This document shows, piece by piece, positions 48,819 to 56,574 of a DNA stretch of 64,000 bases. The stretch is taken from contig JBBIUU010000001.1 of the NCBI GenBank assembly GCA_037440125.1, positions 1-64,000 on the forward strand. The letters run 5' to 3'. Below the pieces are notes generated by a model that saw only the letters and a list, made by a program, of their open reading frames with translations, ran no database searches and was not told where the DNA came from. Made by a program: the position numbers and the translations under genes. The DNA is from JAKAJA01 sp037440125. Lineage in GTDB: Bacteria; Acidobacteriota; UBA4820; DSQY01. Position 1 is the stretch's first letter. Each line of letters opens with the position of its first letter.

Positions 48819-48913
48819 TTCACCACAAAGGCACAAAGGACACCAAGTACTGCTTGGTTTTTCTTTGCCGGACCTCATCTCTTCTTCGTGAACTTTGTGT
48901 CTCTGTGGTGAGG
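48819..48913. repeat. Intergenic inverted repeat, CACAAAG type
   Basis: The left arm (48819-48847) reads CACCACAAAGGCACAAAGG then ACACCAAG. The right arm (48881-48913), read on the other strand, has CACCACAGAGACACAAAG then TTCACGAAG. A diverged relative of 17977-18093, between two minus-strand genes. Confidence 0.82.
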
Positions 48914-48915
48914 CC

Positions 48916-50448
48916 TTATTTCTTCTTCTCCCCGAACACGATGGCGCGGAAGGTCAGAAACTGACAGCCGCTGCGCCAGCAGTCCGAGGGGAGGCCCGCC
49001 TTCTCGCACAGGTGGTCGAGCATCTCCTCGCGGCTCCAGCCCTGCTCGGGCGCGACCTGGGGGAGGAAGACGGCGCTGCGACCCCCCTTCCGGATGACCA
49101 CGCCGTCCCGTCCCACCTGGATGGCGCCCACGCCCGCCACGGGCGCGAGGGGCGTGAGCACGGAGATCTCCACCTCGAGGGAGGGCACCTCCGCCGCACG
49201 GACGGGCGTGAAGCGCGTGTCCTCGAAGGCCGCGGCGAGGGCCATGCGCGACACCGCCTGGCAGAGGGGCGTGTCCTCCGCCATGTGCCCGATGCATCCG
49301 CGCAGGTCGCCCCCCTTGGTGAGCGTCACGAAGGCGCCCTGCCGCGCGCGGAGCTCGGGCGCGGCGGGACGGGGGAAGGGGAGCGTGTCGGTGGCGAGGA
49401 ACCGCTCGATCGTCGTCCGCGCCAGCTTGAGGAGGTAGGTCTTGTCGGCCTCCGTGAGCTCCCCCACCTTGCCCGGCGGCAGCGGCGCGAGCGCCTTCGT
49501 GTCGGGGCCTCCCGGGCCTTCGACGAAGGCTACGGCGCCGTAGCCCACGACGCGGTCCCGGTCGCCCACCGCCGTGTCCCCGGAGTTGGCGTAACTGAGG
49601 ACGACGCCGCGCGTGGCTCCCAGCGCCTTCGACGCCGCCATGACGGCCATGATGGCGCCCTCGCCGCAGGCGCACGTGGCGAGGCCGGGGCGCTCGGCGG
49701 CTTCGGTCCGGCCCACGGCCTCCGACACGGCCTTGGGGTCGAGGGAGGCGACGGCCGTGAGCGTGGCGCGGTCCGCCGCACACGCCTCGTCGTAGGGCGG
49801 GTAGTGGGAGAGGTCGGAGGAGGCCACCAAGAGCACCTTGCGGTCCTTCACCTCTTTCGCGAGGGCCTCACCGAAGCGCGTCGCAAGGCCGAGATCGGGC
49901 TCGCCCACGACGGCGGTGACGACTTTGGCCTTGGGGAAGAGCACCTGCACGAAGGGGACCTGGACCTCCTCCGAGTGCTCCGTCATGTGGGCGCCAGGTC
50001 TGTACGTAAAGCCCGCGGCCATGAGGCGCCCGGCCACCTCCTGGTCCACCGGAGCGACGCCGAGGGGCGTGCCGTACCCGCGGCCCTGGAAGACGGAGAC
50101 CGAGTCGAAGGGCGCCACCGTGTGGTTCGTCCCGAGGATGACCACGAGGTCGATGTCGCTGCCCGCGGCCTGGGCCCAGGCGTCGGCGGCGATCTGGCCC
50201 GAGAAGAGGTACCCGGCGTGGGGCGCCAGGATGCCGATAGGTCTCTCGCCACGGGCGGGAACGGCCTCCGCGAGGTAGGCTCTGATGGCCCCCTCGAGCT
50301 TCGCTTTGTCGGCGGGATAGAACTTCCCCGCCACCGCGGGCGGGCGGACCACGGCGTCCGCCGGCTCCGACGCGCGCGTGCAGCCGCAGGGCGCGAACGC
50401 CAGGGCGCACAGGGACAGGGCGATGACACTGGACGCGCCGGGCCTCAT
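48916..50448 (-). CDS. AmmeMemoRadiSam system protein: Memo domain fused to AMMECR1 domain
   Basis: A 510-residue protein. A hydrophobic signal-like segment (SSVIALSLCALAFAPCGC) suggests export; Cys21/Cys23 fit a lipobox only loosely. The Memo-like (system B) domain runs from RPPAVAGKFYPADKAKLEGA through APHAGYLFSG, ILGTNHTVAPFD, LVASSDLSHYPPYDEA and ACGEGAIMAVMAASK. The AMMECR1 (system A) domain follows from about residue 335, with QGAFVTLTKGGDLRGCIGHM and QVAPEQGWSREEMLDHLCEK. The two are often separate genes. It is translationally coupled by ATGA to the radical SAM gene upstream. The biochemical role of the system is unknown. Confidence 0.92.
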   Translation of the reverse strand: MRPGASSVIALSLCALAFAPCGCTRASEPADAVVRPPAVAGKFYPADKAKLEGAIRAYLAEAVPARGERPIGILAPHAGYLFSGQIAADAWAQAAGSDIDLVVILGTNHTVAPFDSVSVFQGRGYGTPLGVAPVDQEVAGRLMAAGFTYRPGAHMTEHSEEVQVPFVQVLFPKAKVVTAVVGEPDLGLATRFGEALAKEVKDRKVLLVASSDLSHYPPYDEACAADRATLTAVASLDPKAVSEAVGRTEAAERPGLATCACGEGAIMAVMAASKALGATRGVVLSYANSGDTAVGDRDRVVGYGAVAFVEGPGGPDTKALAPLPPGKVGELTEADKTYLLKLARTTIERFLATDTLPFPRPAAPELRARQGAFVTLTKGGDLRGCIGHMAEDTPLCQAVSRMALAAAFEDTRFTPVRAAEVPSLEVEISVLTPLAPVAGVGAIQVGRDGVVIRKGGRSAVFLPQVAPEQGWSREEMLDHLCEKAGLPSDCWRSGCQFLTFRAIVFGEKKK

Positions 50449-51686
50449 GTCCAGACTCCTGGGATCTTGGTGCCGCACTGCGGGCACGCGCCCGCCTTGA
50501 GCCGGTTGGCGGTGGTGAACATCCCCGAGCGCTCGATGAGGGTCAGGTTGCATTGGGGGCAGTAGGTGTTGGCGCCCTGGTGGCCCGGCACGTTCCCGAC
50601 GTAGGCGTAGTGCAGGCCCTGCGCCCGGGCGATCTCCCGCGCCCGCTCGAGCGTCGCCACGGGCGTGGGCGGAAGGTTCATGAGCTGGTAGTCGGGGTGG
50701 AAGCGCGTGAAGTGGACGGGCGTGTCGGGCCCCACCTCCCCGGCCACCCACTTGCTCAGCTCCGTCAGCATCTTGTCGGAGTCGTTGAGCGTGGGCACCA
50801 CGAGGTTCACGATCTCCAGGTGGCGGCCCGCCTTGGCGACCTGCTTGATGCTCCTCAGGACGGGCGCGAGCTCGGCGCTCGAGACCTGCCTGTAGAACTC
50901 GGGCGAGTAGCCCTTGACGTCGATCTTCACGGCGTCCAGGACGTCGATCATCTCCGTGAGGGGCGCCTCGTTCATGAACCCGCACGAGATGATCACGCTC
51001 CTCATGCCGACCTTGCGGGCCGAGCGCGCGACGTCGGTGAGGTACTCGGTGAAGACCGTGGGCTCGTTGTAGGTGAACGCCACGACGGGGACGGCGCGCT
51101 CCTTCGCGCGCTTCGCCATGGCCTCCGCGGGACAGTAGTCCACCGTGTAGTCCTCGGGGAGCGCCTGGCTGATGGTCCAGTTCTGGCAGAACTTGCACCG
51201 GAAGGGGCACCCCGAGGTGGCGAGGGAGTACGCCAGGGCGCCCGGCAGGACGTGGAAGAAGGGCTTCTTCTCGATGGGGTCCACGTGCTCCGCGATGGGG
51301 CGGCCGTAGACGAGGGAGCGCAGCTCGCCCCTCACGTTCATCCGCGCCCGGCACCGCCCCCGCTCCCCCTCGGGGATGAGGCACTCGTGGGCGCACAGGA
51401 GGCACTTCACGGCCCGCGACTTGTGCACGTGCTCGGCGCCCTTGGCGAGGTCAGCCGCCGTGTGACATGCACCGCACTGGGGCTGGACGGCTCTCGGCGA
51501 GGTCCAGTAGCGCGCCGCCGGGGCGCGCCGGATGAGGCCCTCGACCGGTTCGGCGGCGGGGTCGAGGTTCTCGAGGCCGAGGAGGCGGAGGAGCTCGGGG
51601 CACGAGAGGACCGCCGCACCGGCGCCCAGCACCGCGGCGCCGCGGCCCGCCGAACGCAGGAAGTCCCTGCGGGAAAGGCCCTTCAT
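50445..51686 (-). CDS. amrS: AmmeMemoRadiSam system radical SAM enzyme with Tat-type signal
   Basis: A 413-residue protein. The radical SAM cluster is Cys160-x3-Cys164-x2-Cys167 (GCPFRCKFCQNW), followed by TYNEPTVFTEYL and VKIDVKGYSPEFYRQ, typical of the AmmeMemoRadiSam enzyme; the C-terminus has a CPQC pair and CPQCGTKIP. The N-terminus is odd: SRRDFLRSAGRGAAVLGAGA is a twin-arginine signal, ending near Cys29. A CxxCH (Cys71-Cys74-His75) of the c-heme type is also present, then CLLCAHEC. The enzyme may act outside the cytoplasm. ATG 51686; ends in ATGA with the fused Memo/AMMECR1 gene. Confidence 0.9.
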   Translation of the reverse strand: MKGLSRRDFLRSAGRGAAVLGAGAAVLSCPELLRLLGLENLDPAAEPVEGLIRRAPAARYWTSPRAVQPQCGACHTAADLAKGAEHVHKSRAVKCLLCAHECLIPEGERGRCRARMNVRGELRSLVYGRPIAEHVDPIEKKPFFHVLPGALAYSLATSGCPFRCKFCQNWTISQALPEDYTVDYCPAEAMAKRAKERAVPVVAFTYNEPTVFTEYLTDVARSARKVGMRSVIISCGFMNEAPLTEMIDVLDAVKIDVKGYSPEFYRQVSSAELAPVLRSIKQVAKAGRHLEIVNLVVPTLNDSDKMLTELSKWVAGEVGPDTPVHFTRFHPDYQLMNLPPTPVATLERAREIARAQGLHYAYVGNVPGHQGANTYCPQCNLTLIERSGMFTTANRLKAGACPQCGTKIPGVWT

Positions 51687-51749
51687 CGGAACGCCCCCTA
51701 CGATGCCACCTTAGGTTCCGCCGCCGGGCGAGTCAAGGCGCGGCAGACC

Positions 51750-52307
51750 TTAGCGGGGCCTGCCTTGGGGCGAGGGCTCGTCGCGCGTGGCGTCGAGGAG
51801 CTGCTCTTGGAGCCCCTTCAGCCCCGTGGCCCTCAGCGCGCGCTCCAGGACCGACGGAAGGTTCCGGTCGAGCTTCCCCTTCAGCCGGGCGTAGAGGACC
51901 TGCTGCTCCCCCTCCGCCACGAGGACGAGGTCGCCGAGGGTCTCGCCGTTCGTCCTGACGAATACGGTGAAGGAGCGGTTGCCGTCGCGCGTCTTGATGA
52001 GGGTGTCCCATCCCCACGACGAGAGCCGGGTGAGGTCCAGGGGCTTTCCCTGGGGCACGTCGAAAACCGCCAACTCGATCCGCGTCAGGCCGCCGAAGTT
52101 CACGGGCTCCCCCGTGGCCTTCGAGATGACGGTCTTCGCGAGCCTCATGGTGGCGCCGCCGAGCTTGAACTCGAAGGAGGTCTGGGGTTCCCGCCCCGTC
52201 TGCCGGATGATCTCCCGCCGGACCTTCTCCGGGCTGAAGGGTGCGTAGCAGCCCGCCGACAGGACGAGGAGCAAGGCCGCGAGGAACGAGGCGAGGGCGC
52301 GTCGCAT
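51750..52307 (-). CDS. Lipoprotein, DUF4252-like
   Basis: A 185-residue protein with a lipoprotein signal (SFLAALLLVLSAGC, lipobox LSAGC). The mature part (FEFKLGGATMRLAKTVISKA, LTRIELAVFDVPQGKPLDLT, LGDLVLVAEGEQQVLYARLK) resembles DUF4252-type lipoproteins; this assignment is tentative. ATG 52307 gives the signal peptide, with GGGAGG upstream; the frame is open further but without a signal. Confidence 0.78.
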   Translation of the reverse strand: MRRALASFLAALLLVLSAGCYAPFSPEKVRREIIRQTGREPQTSFEFKLGGATMRLAKTVISKATGEPVNFGGLTRIELAVFDVPQGKPLDLTRLSSWGWDTLIKTRDGNRSFTVFVRTNGETLGDLVLVAEGEQQVLYARLKGKLDRNLPSVLERALRATGLKGLQEQLLDATRDEPSPQGRPR

Positions 52308-52413
52308 GGGGACCTCCCTCCCGATTCTGAGGCGGTCTGCGGCCGCGGCGCAAGCGCGGCCTTGATTCTTGCGGCGACTCGGGCCACCATACCAGCTCTT
52401 GGGAGGGAAGCCC

Positions 52414-52749
52414 GTGAAGTCCACTCAGCGATGGCTCGTCGAGGTCACCGAGCTCCTGGAGGAGTGCGTCCACACCAAGAAGCAGAGCAGCCTCGGCTCG
52501 TTGCAGGACCACATGAGGCAGATGGACCTGCCCGCTGCGCTCAAGGCCATCGGGTGCGACGAAAAGTGCACCGCCTGCGACTGGGGCGTCCCCTCCCCCC
52601 ATCCGCTCCAGAACCCCTGCCGACTCGCCGCCTTCCAGGAGGCCATCCTCGGCATGAATCCGGGGGACAAGCTCTCGGCCTCCCTGCAGAAGGAGGCCCG
52701 CGACCTCCTCGTGGCGCTCCTGACGAAACCGTTCCCCAAGGGGTCCTGA
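52414..52749 (+). CDS. Small Cys-containing protein of unknown function
   Basis: A 111-residue protein. Helical N-terminus (WLVEVTELLEECVHTKK), then a Cys cluster IGCDEKCTACDWGVPSPHP and NPCRLAAF, four Cys that could bind a metal or a cluster. No family recognised. GTG 52414 follows GGGAGGG with a good gap. Divergent from the lipoprotein gene. Confidence 0.62.
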   Translation: MKSTQRWLVEVTELLEECVHTKKQSSLGSLQDHMRQMDLPAALKAIGCDEKCTACDWGVPSPHPLQNPCRLAAFQEAILGMNPGDKLSASLQKEARDLLVALLTKPFPKGS

Positions 52750-52813
52750 AGGCCGCGGTTCCGTTTTTTCGAGAGGCGCCCGGGCGGCAGCCCGTTCGCC
52801 TGCCGAGACCCGC

Positions 52814-53380
52814 TCAGAAGACGCCGTGTTGCACGAGGATGCGGATCCCGATGGCGAGGAGGACGAGGCCGCCGAGAGCCTCGGCCCACCGTCCGAGGCG
52901 GCTGGCCGCGGCGGCCAGGCGTCCGAGGTGGAGCCCCGCCGCGGTGATGGCGGCGCAGACGACGCCGATGACGAGCGCCGGCCACCAGATGGAGATTCCC
53001 AGGAGGGAGAGGCTCAGACCTACGGCCAGGGCGTCCATGCTCGTGGCGAGCGAGAGGAGGACGAGCGACAGGCCCCGCGTGGGATCGCTCTTCGCATGCC
53101 CGTCCTCGCCGCGCAGAGCCTCCCAGAGCATGTGGCCGCCCACGACGGCGAGCAGGCCGAAGGCGGCCCAGTGGTCCACGGCCTCGATGGCTCTGGCGAA
53201 GGTCCGCCCGGCCGCCCAACCGATGATGGGCATGAGGGCCTGGAAGAGGCCGAAGTGGTAGGCGAGGCGGAAGGTCTGCCGGCCCGAGACGGTGCGGAGC
53301 CCCACGCCGGTGGCCAAGGCCACGGCGAAGGCGTCCATGGCGAGGGCCACGGCCAGGGCCACCAGCTCCCATCCCCTCAC
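52814..53380 (-). CDS. mntP: Manganese efflux pump MntP
   Basis: A 188-residue six-helix membrane protein of the MntP family. Both halves carry the Asp-Ala motif: AVALAMDAFAVALATGVGL and LLSLATSMDALAVGLSLSLL. Arranged as two repeats of three helices. It exports Mn(II), protecting against excess. GTG 53380 follows GGGAGGCGCGC; the frame is open upstream but only as a shadow of other strands. Confidence 0.92.
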   Translation of the reverse strand: MRGWELVALAVALAMDAFAVALATGVGLRTVSGRQTFRLAYHFGLFQALMPIIGWAAGRTFARAIEAVDHWAAFGLLAVVGGHMLWEALRGEDGHAKSDPTRGLSLVLLSLATSMDALAVGLSLSLLGISIWWPALVIGVVCAAITAAGLHLGRLAAAASRLGRWAEALGGLVLLAIGIRILVQHGVF

Positions 53381-53497
53381 GCGCGCCTCCCGCCCTCCGG
53401 CCGTGGTCGAACCCAGGCAGTGTACCTCCGCGCGCGGCGGGGATGAAGTCCGGTGGGCGCGGTGTTGAGGAGTATCGGAACTCTCAGGAGGTGATGA

Positions 53498-54274
53498 ATG
53501 CGTGGGTTGTTCGTTGCTCTGGCGGCACTCGCGGTGTCCGCGGCGGTCCAGGCCAAGGTGGTCTCCAAGACGGTGGAATACAAGGACGGCGACGTGGTCC
53601 TCCAGGGGTACGTGGCCTCCGACGACGCGGTGCAGGGCAAGCGCCCGGGAATTCTCGTGGTCCACGACTGGATGGGGATTGGCGACGAGACCCGGCGGCG
53701 GTGTGACATGCTCGCCCAGCTGGGCTACGTGGCCTTCGCGGCCGACGTCTACGGCAAGGGCGTCCGCCCCGCGAACGCCGACGAGGCGGGAAAGCTCGCG
53801 GGGAAGTACAAGGGGGATCGCGCCCTCTACCGAAAACGGCTGAACCTGGCGCTCGACCAGCTCAAGAAGGACCCCCTCGTGGACCCGGCCAAGCTCGCGG
53901 TCATCGGCTACTGCTTCGGCGGCACGGGGGCGCTCGAGCTCGCCCGGAGCGGCGCCGACGTGAAGGGCGTGGTGAGCTTCCACGGGGGGCTGGACAGCCC
54001 CAAGCCCGAGGACGCCAAGGCCATCAAGGGCCGGGTGCTCATCCTCCACGGCGCCGACGACCCCTTCGTGCCCGCGGCCGACATCGCGGCGTTTCAGGAG
54101 GAGCTGCGCAAGGCCAACGTGGACTGGACCATGATCTACTACGGCGGCGCCGTCCACGCCTTCACCAACCCCGGCGCCGGGAGCGACAACAGCAAGGGCG
54201 CGGCCTTCAACGCGAAGGCCGACGCGCGCTCCTGGCAGGCCATGGCCGGGTTCTTCGACGACCTCTTCGAGTAG
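53498..54274 (+). CDS. Secreted dienelactone-hydrolase-family protein
   Basis: A 258-residue alpha/beta hydrolase with a signal peptide (LFVALAALAVSAAVQA). The triad is Cys139 (IGYCFGGTGA), Asp188 (LHGADDPFVP) and His220 (GAVHAFTNP). DLH proteins hydrolyse lactones and similar esters; the substrate is unknown. ATG 53498 follows CAGGAGGTGATGA. A strong hairpin ends its transcript (54283-54322). Confidence 0.92.
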   Translation: MRGLFVALAALAVSAAVQAKVVSKTVEYKDGDVVLQGYVASDDAVQGKRPGILVVHDWMGIGDETRRRCDMLAQLGYVAFAADVYGKGVRPANADEAGKLAGKYKGDRALYRKRLNLALDQLKKDPLVDPAKLAVIGYCFGGTGALELARSGADVKGVVSFHGGLDSPKPEDAKAIKGRVLILHGADDPFVPAADIAAFQEELRKANVDWTMIYYGGAVHAFTNPGAGSDNSKGAAFNAKADARSWQAMAGFFDDLFE

Positions 54275-54282
54275 CGACCGCT

Positions 54283-54322
54283 ACGGCCGGGGCCCGGGCA
54301 ATAATCGACGGGCCCCGGCCGT
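54283..54322 (+). terminator. Terminator-like hairpin after the dienelactone hydrolase
   Basis: A 14-bp perfect stem ACGGCCGGGGCCCG/CGGGCCCCGGCCGT around a 12-nt loop (GGCAATAATCGA), followed by TGCTTCCTCCCC. Confidence 0.75.
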
Positions 54323-54402
54323 TGCTTCCTCCCCGCCCGAACCCGGCGGTCAGGTTCCCGGCCCGGTGCCGGGAGAAGGTCCACACCTACTTGGAGGAAG
54401 CC

Positions 54403-55011
54403 ATGTTCGAAGTCCCGAAGCTCTCCTACGCCTTCGATGCCCTCGAGCCCCACATCGACGCGCGGACCATGGAGATCCACCACGACAAGCACCACGCCGC
54501 CTATGTGACCAACCTCAACAAGGCGCTCGAACAGGCCCCGGGCCTGTCGGGACGCTCCGTGGAGGAGATCCTCCGCGACATCGACGCCGTCCCCGAGGCC
54601 GTCCGCACGGCCGTGCGGAACCACGGTGGCGGCCACGCCAACCACTCCCTCTTCTGGGACATCATGGGCCCCGGCGGGGGCGGCACGCCCTCGGGGGAGC
54701 TCGGCCTCGCCATCGACAAGGCCTTCGGCTCCTTCACCGCCCTGCAGGAGAAGCTCACCAACGCCGCCGCCGGCCAGTTCGGATCGGGGTGGGGCTGGCT
54801 GGTGCTCAACCAGGGTGCCCTCGAGGTCGTCGCCCGCCCCAACCAGGACAGCCCCCTCATGGAGGGGCGCGTGCCCATCCTGGGCGTGGACGTCTGGGAG
54901 CACGCCTACTACCTGCTCTACCAGAACCGCCGCCCCGACTACCTCAAGGCCTGGTGGAACACGGTCCGCTGGGACAAGGTGGCGGAGCGCTACCGGGCCG
55001 CGCTCGGCTGA
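54403..55011 (+). CDS. sodA: Superoxide dismutase, Mn/Fe family (Mn-like)
   Basis: A 202-residue cytoplasmic SOD with no signal peptide. Metal ligands: His27 (MEIHHDKHHAAY), the His of GGGHANHSLFW, and Asp/His of DVWEHAYYLLYQ. A Gln in RPNQDSPLM is the Mn-type position; Fe-type enzymes usually carry the Gln elsewhere. It detoxifies superoxide to peroxide and oxygen. ATG 54403 follows TTGGAGGAAGCC. Confidence 0.94.
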   Translation: MFEVPKLSYAFDALEPHIDARTMEIHHDKHHAAYVTNLNKALEQAPGLSGRSVEEILRDIDAVPEAVRTAVRNHGGGHANHSLFWDIMGPGGGGTPSGELGLAIDKAFGSFTALQEKLTNAAAGQFGSGWGWLVLNQGALEVVARPNQDSPLMEGRVPILGVDVWEHAYYLLYQNRRPDYLKAWWNTVRWDKVAERYRAALG

Positions 55012-55037
55012 GCGTCGACACGGTCCACGGATACGCC

Positions 55038-55065
55038 GAAGAGCCCCGGCGAGCCGGGGCTCTTC
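55038..55065. terminator. Hairpin between SOD and the response regulator
   Basis: A 12-bp perfect stem GAAGAGCCCCGG/CCGGGGCTCTTC with loop CGAG. There is no strong T tail on either strand, but it lies between two convergent stops and could serve both. Confidence 0.68.
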
Positions 55066-55093
55066 GTGCGCGTTCCGAGATTAGGGGCACGCA

Positions 55094-55765
55094 TCAGGAG
55101 CTGGGTGCGAGCCTGGGCGCCGGGCCGATGAGGTGCAGGCACACGTCGCCGAGCTCCTTCAGGCTGACGGGCTTGCGGAGGAAGGCGTCGGCCCGGAAGG
55201 TCCTGAGCGCCTCCGTCTTGTGCGTCTCGCGCGTGAAGATCCCCGACATGATCACCACCGGCGTCTCGCGCGTCTCCGGGTTGTGTTTGATCCTCAGGCA
55301 CATCTCGCGTCCGTCCATGCGCGGCAGGACGGCGTCAGTGAGGACGAGGTCGGGCCTCAGGGTGGTCGCGAGGAGGTAGCCCTGCTCGCCGTTCGAGGCC
55401 ACGACGACGGGGTAGCCCAGCTCGCCGAGGAGCTCGCTGGCGAGCTCCCTGAGGTCGACCTCGTCCTCCACCACGAGGACGAAGGGGTGCCCCGGCGGCT
55501 CCGCCGGGTCGGCCGCGCGGGAGGCGCCGTTCGCGCGGTGCCGCTGCTCCTGGCGCTTCCGGAAGAGCTCCTGGGGCGCGCCGGCCCAGAACGCCGTCTT
55601 GTAGGAGTGGGGCGCCTGGCAGAAGCAGTGCATGCAGTGGGGGCAGACGAGGCTCGGGGTCAGGGCGAGGCAGGAGCACCAAGCGCTCTGGGAGGCGTCG
55701 AACTCTTCCAGGCAACGGAAGCATCGCACGAGATAGGCGCCCGCCGTCGCGGGTTCTTCAGGCAT
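55094..55765 (-). CDS. Response regulator with Cys-rich N-terminal domain
   Basis: A 223-residue protein. The N-terminal 50 residues have eight Cys (15, 18, 30, 32, 41, 44, 47, 49), including LVCPHCMHCFC, looking like a small zinc or redox module. A receiver domain follows: FVLVVEDEVDLRELASELLG, phospho-acceptor Asp144 (LVLTDAVLPRMDG), VVIMSGIF and Lys in FLRKPVSL. No DNA-binding domain. It may relay a redox or metal signal. ATG 55765. Confidence 0.88.
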   Translation of the reverse strand: MPEEPATAGAYLVRCFRCLEEFDASQSAWCSCLALTPSLVCPHCMHCFCQAPHSYKTAFWAGAPQELFRKRQEQRHRANGASRAADPAEPPGHPFVLVVEDEVDLRELASELLGELGYPVVVASNGEQGYLLATTLRPDLVLTDAVLPRMDGREMCLRIKHNPETRETPVVIMSGIFTRETHKTEALRTFRADAFLRKPVSLKELGDVCLHLIGPAPRLAPSS

Positions 55766-55830
55766 CGGTTGTCCCCCTCAAGTGGGTGATTCCAATATAG
55801 CCCGCAACGGGGGGATTTTCCAGCGGGCGC

Positions 55831-55858
55831 GAAAAGGGCCGCCCCATCGGGCGGCCCT
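55831..55858 (-). terminator. Rho-independent terminator of the transaldolase gene
   Basis: The stem GGGCCGCCC/GGGCGGCCC with loop CATC is followed on the minus strand by TTTTCG. It lies 33 nt past the stop at 55891. Confidence 0.78.
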
Positions 55859-55890
55859 CGTCGATTCGATGCTCTCCCGGACCCGCCGGC

Positions 55891-56535
55891 TTACTTCTTG
55901 GCGCGCTCCCAGTCCTTCAGGAAGCGCGCGATGCCGAGGTCCGTGAGCGGGTGGTGGAGGCATTGCTCGAGGACCTTGTAGGGCACCGTCGCGATGTCGG
56001 CCCCGGCGAGGGCCGAGTCCACCACGTGCCGCGGGCTCCGCACGGAGGCGGCGATGATCTCGCACGCCATGGCGTAGTTGTCGAAGATGCTCCGGATCTG
56101 CTGGACGAGCTCCATCCCCACGTGGCTCACGTCGTCCAGCCGCCCCACGAAGGGCGAGACGTAGGCGGCTCCCGCCTTGGCGGCAAGGAGCGCCTGCGCG
56201 GGCGAGAAGACGAGGGTCACGTTGGTGCGGATCCCCTCCTTCTTGAGCGCGTGGGCGGCCTTCAGGCCCTCCGCCGTGAGGGGCACCTTGATGACCACGT
56301 TGGGGTGGAGGGCGGCGAGGGGGCGCGCCTCCTCGACCATGCCCGCGGCATCCGGCGAGACGACCTCCGCGGAGACGGGTCCGTCCACGATGGAGCAGAT
56401 CTCGCGCACCACGTCCTCGAACTTCCGGCCGCTCTGGGCGATGAGGCTGGGGTTCGTGGTGACGCCGTCCACCACGCCCCACGAATGGGCCGTGCGGATC
56501 TCATCGACGATGGCCGTATCCAGAAAGATCTTCAT
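55891..56535 (-). CDS. Transaldolase/fructose-6-phosphate aldolase, small type
   Basis: A 214-residue TIM-barrel aldolase of the short FSA/TalC class. Schiff-base Lys83 in NVVIKVPLT, with DTAIVDEIRTAHSWG, VTTNPSLI and TNVTLVFSPAQALLAAKAGA. It probably acts as transaldolase in the pentose phosphate pathway or as an F6P aldolase; the two cannot be told apart here. ATG 56535. It follows gyrA by 22 nt, so read-through from gyrA is possible. Confidence 0.93.
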   Translation of the reverse strand: MKIFLDTAIVDEIRTAHSWGVVDGVTTNPSLIAQSGRKFEDVVREICSIVDGPVSAEVVSPDAAGMVEEARPLAALHPNVVIKVPLTAEGLKAAHALKKEGIRTNVTLVFSPAQALLAAKAGAAYVSPFVGRLDDVSHVGMELVQQIRSIFDNYAMACEIIAASVRSPRHVVDSALAGADIATVPYKVLEQCLHHPLTDLGIARFLKDWERAKK

Positions 56536-56540
56536 CGCCT

Positions 56541-56574
56541 CGTCTCCCCTCTCCGGCTCACCGGCTCTCCGGTT
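56541..56574. repeat. CCGGCTCT-type repeat overlapping the gyrA 3' end
   Basis: CGTCTCCCCTCTCCGGCTCA then CCGGCTCTCCGGTTCCG. The gyrA stop (56558-56560) and its last codons (PESR) are inside the repeat. Confidence 0.75.
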
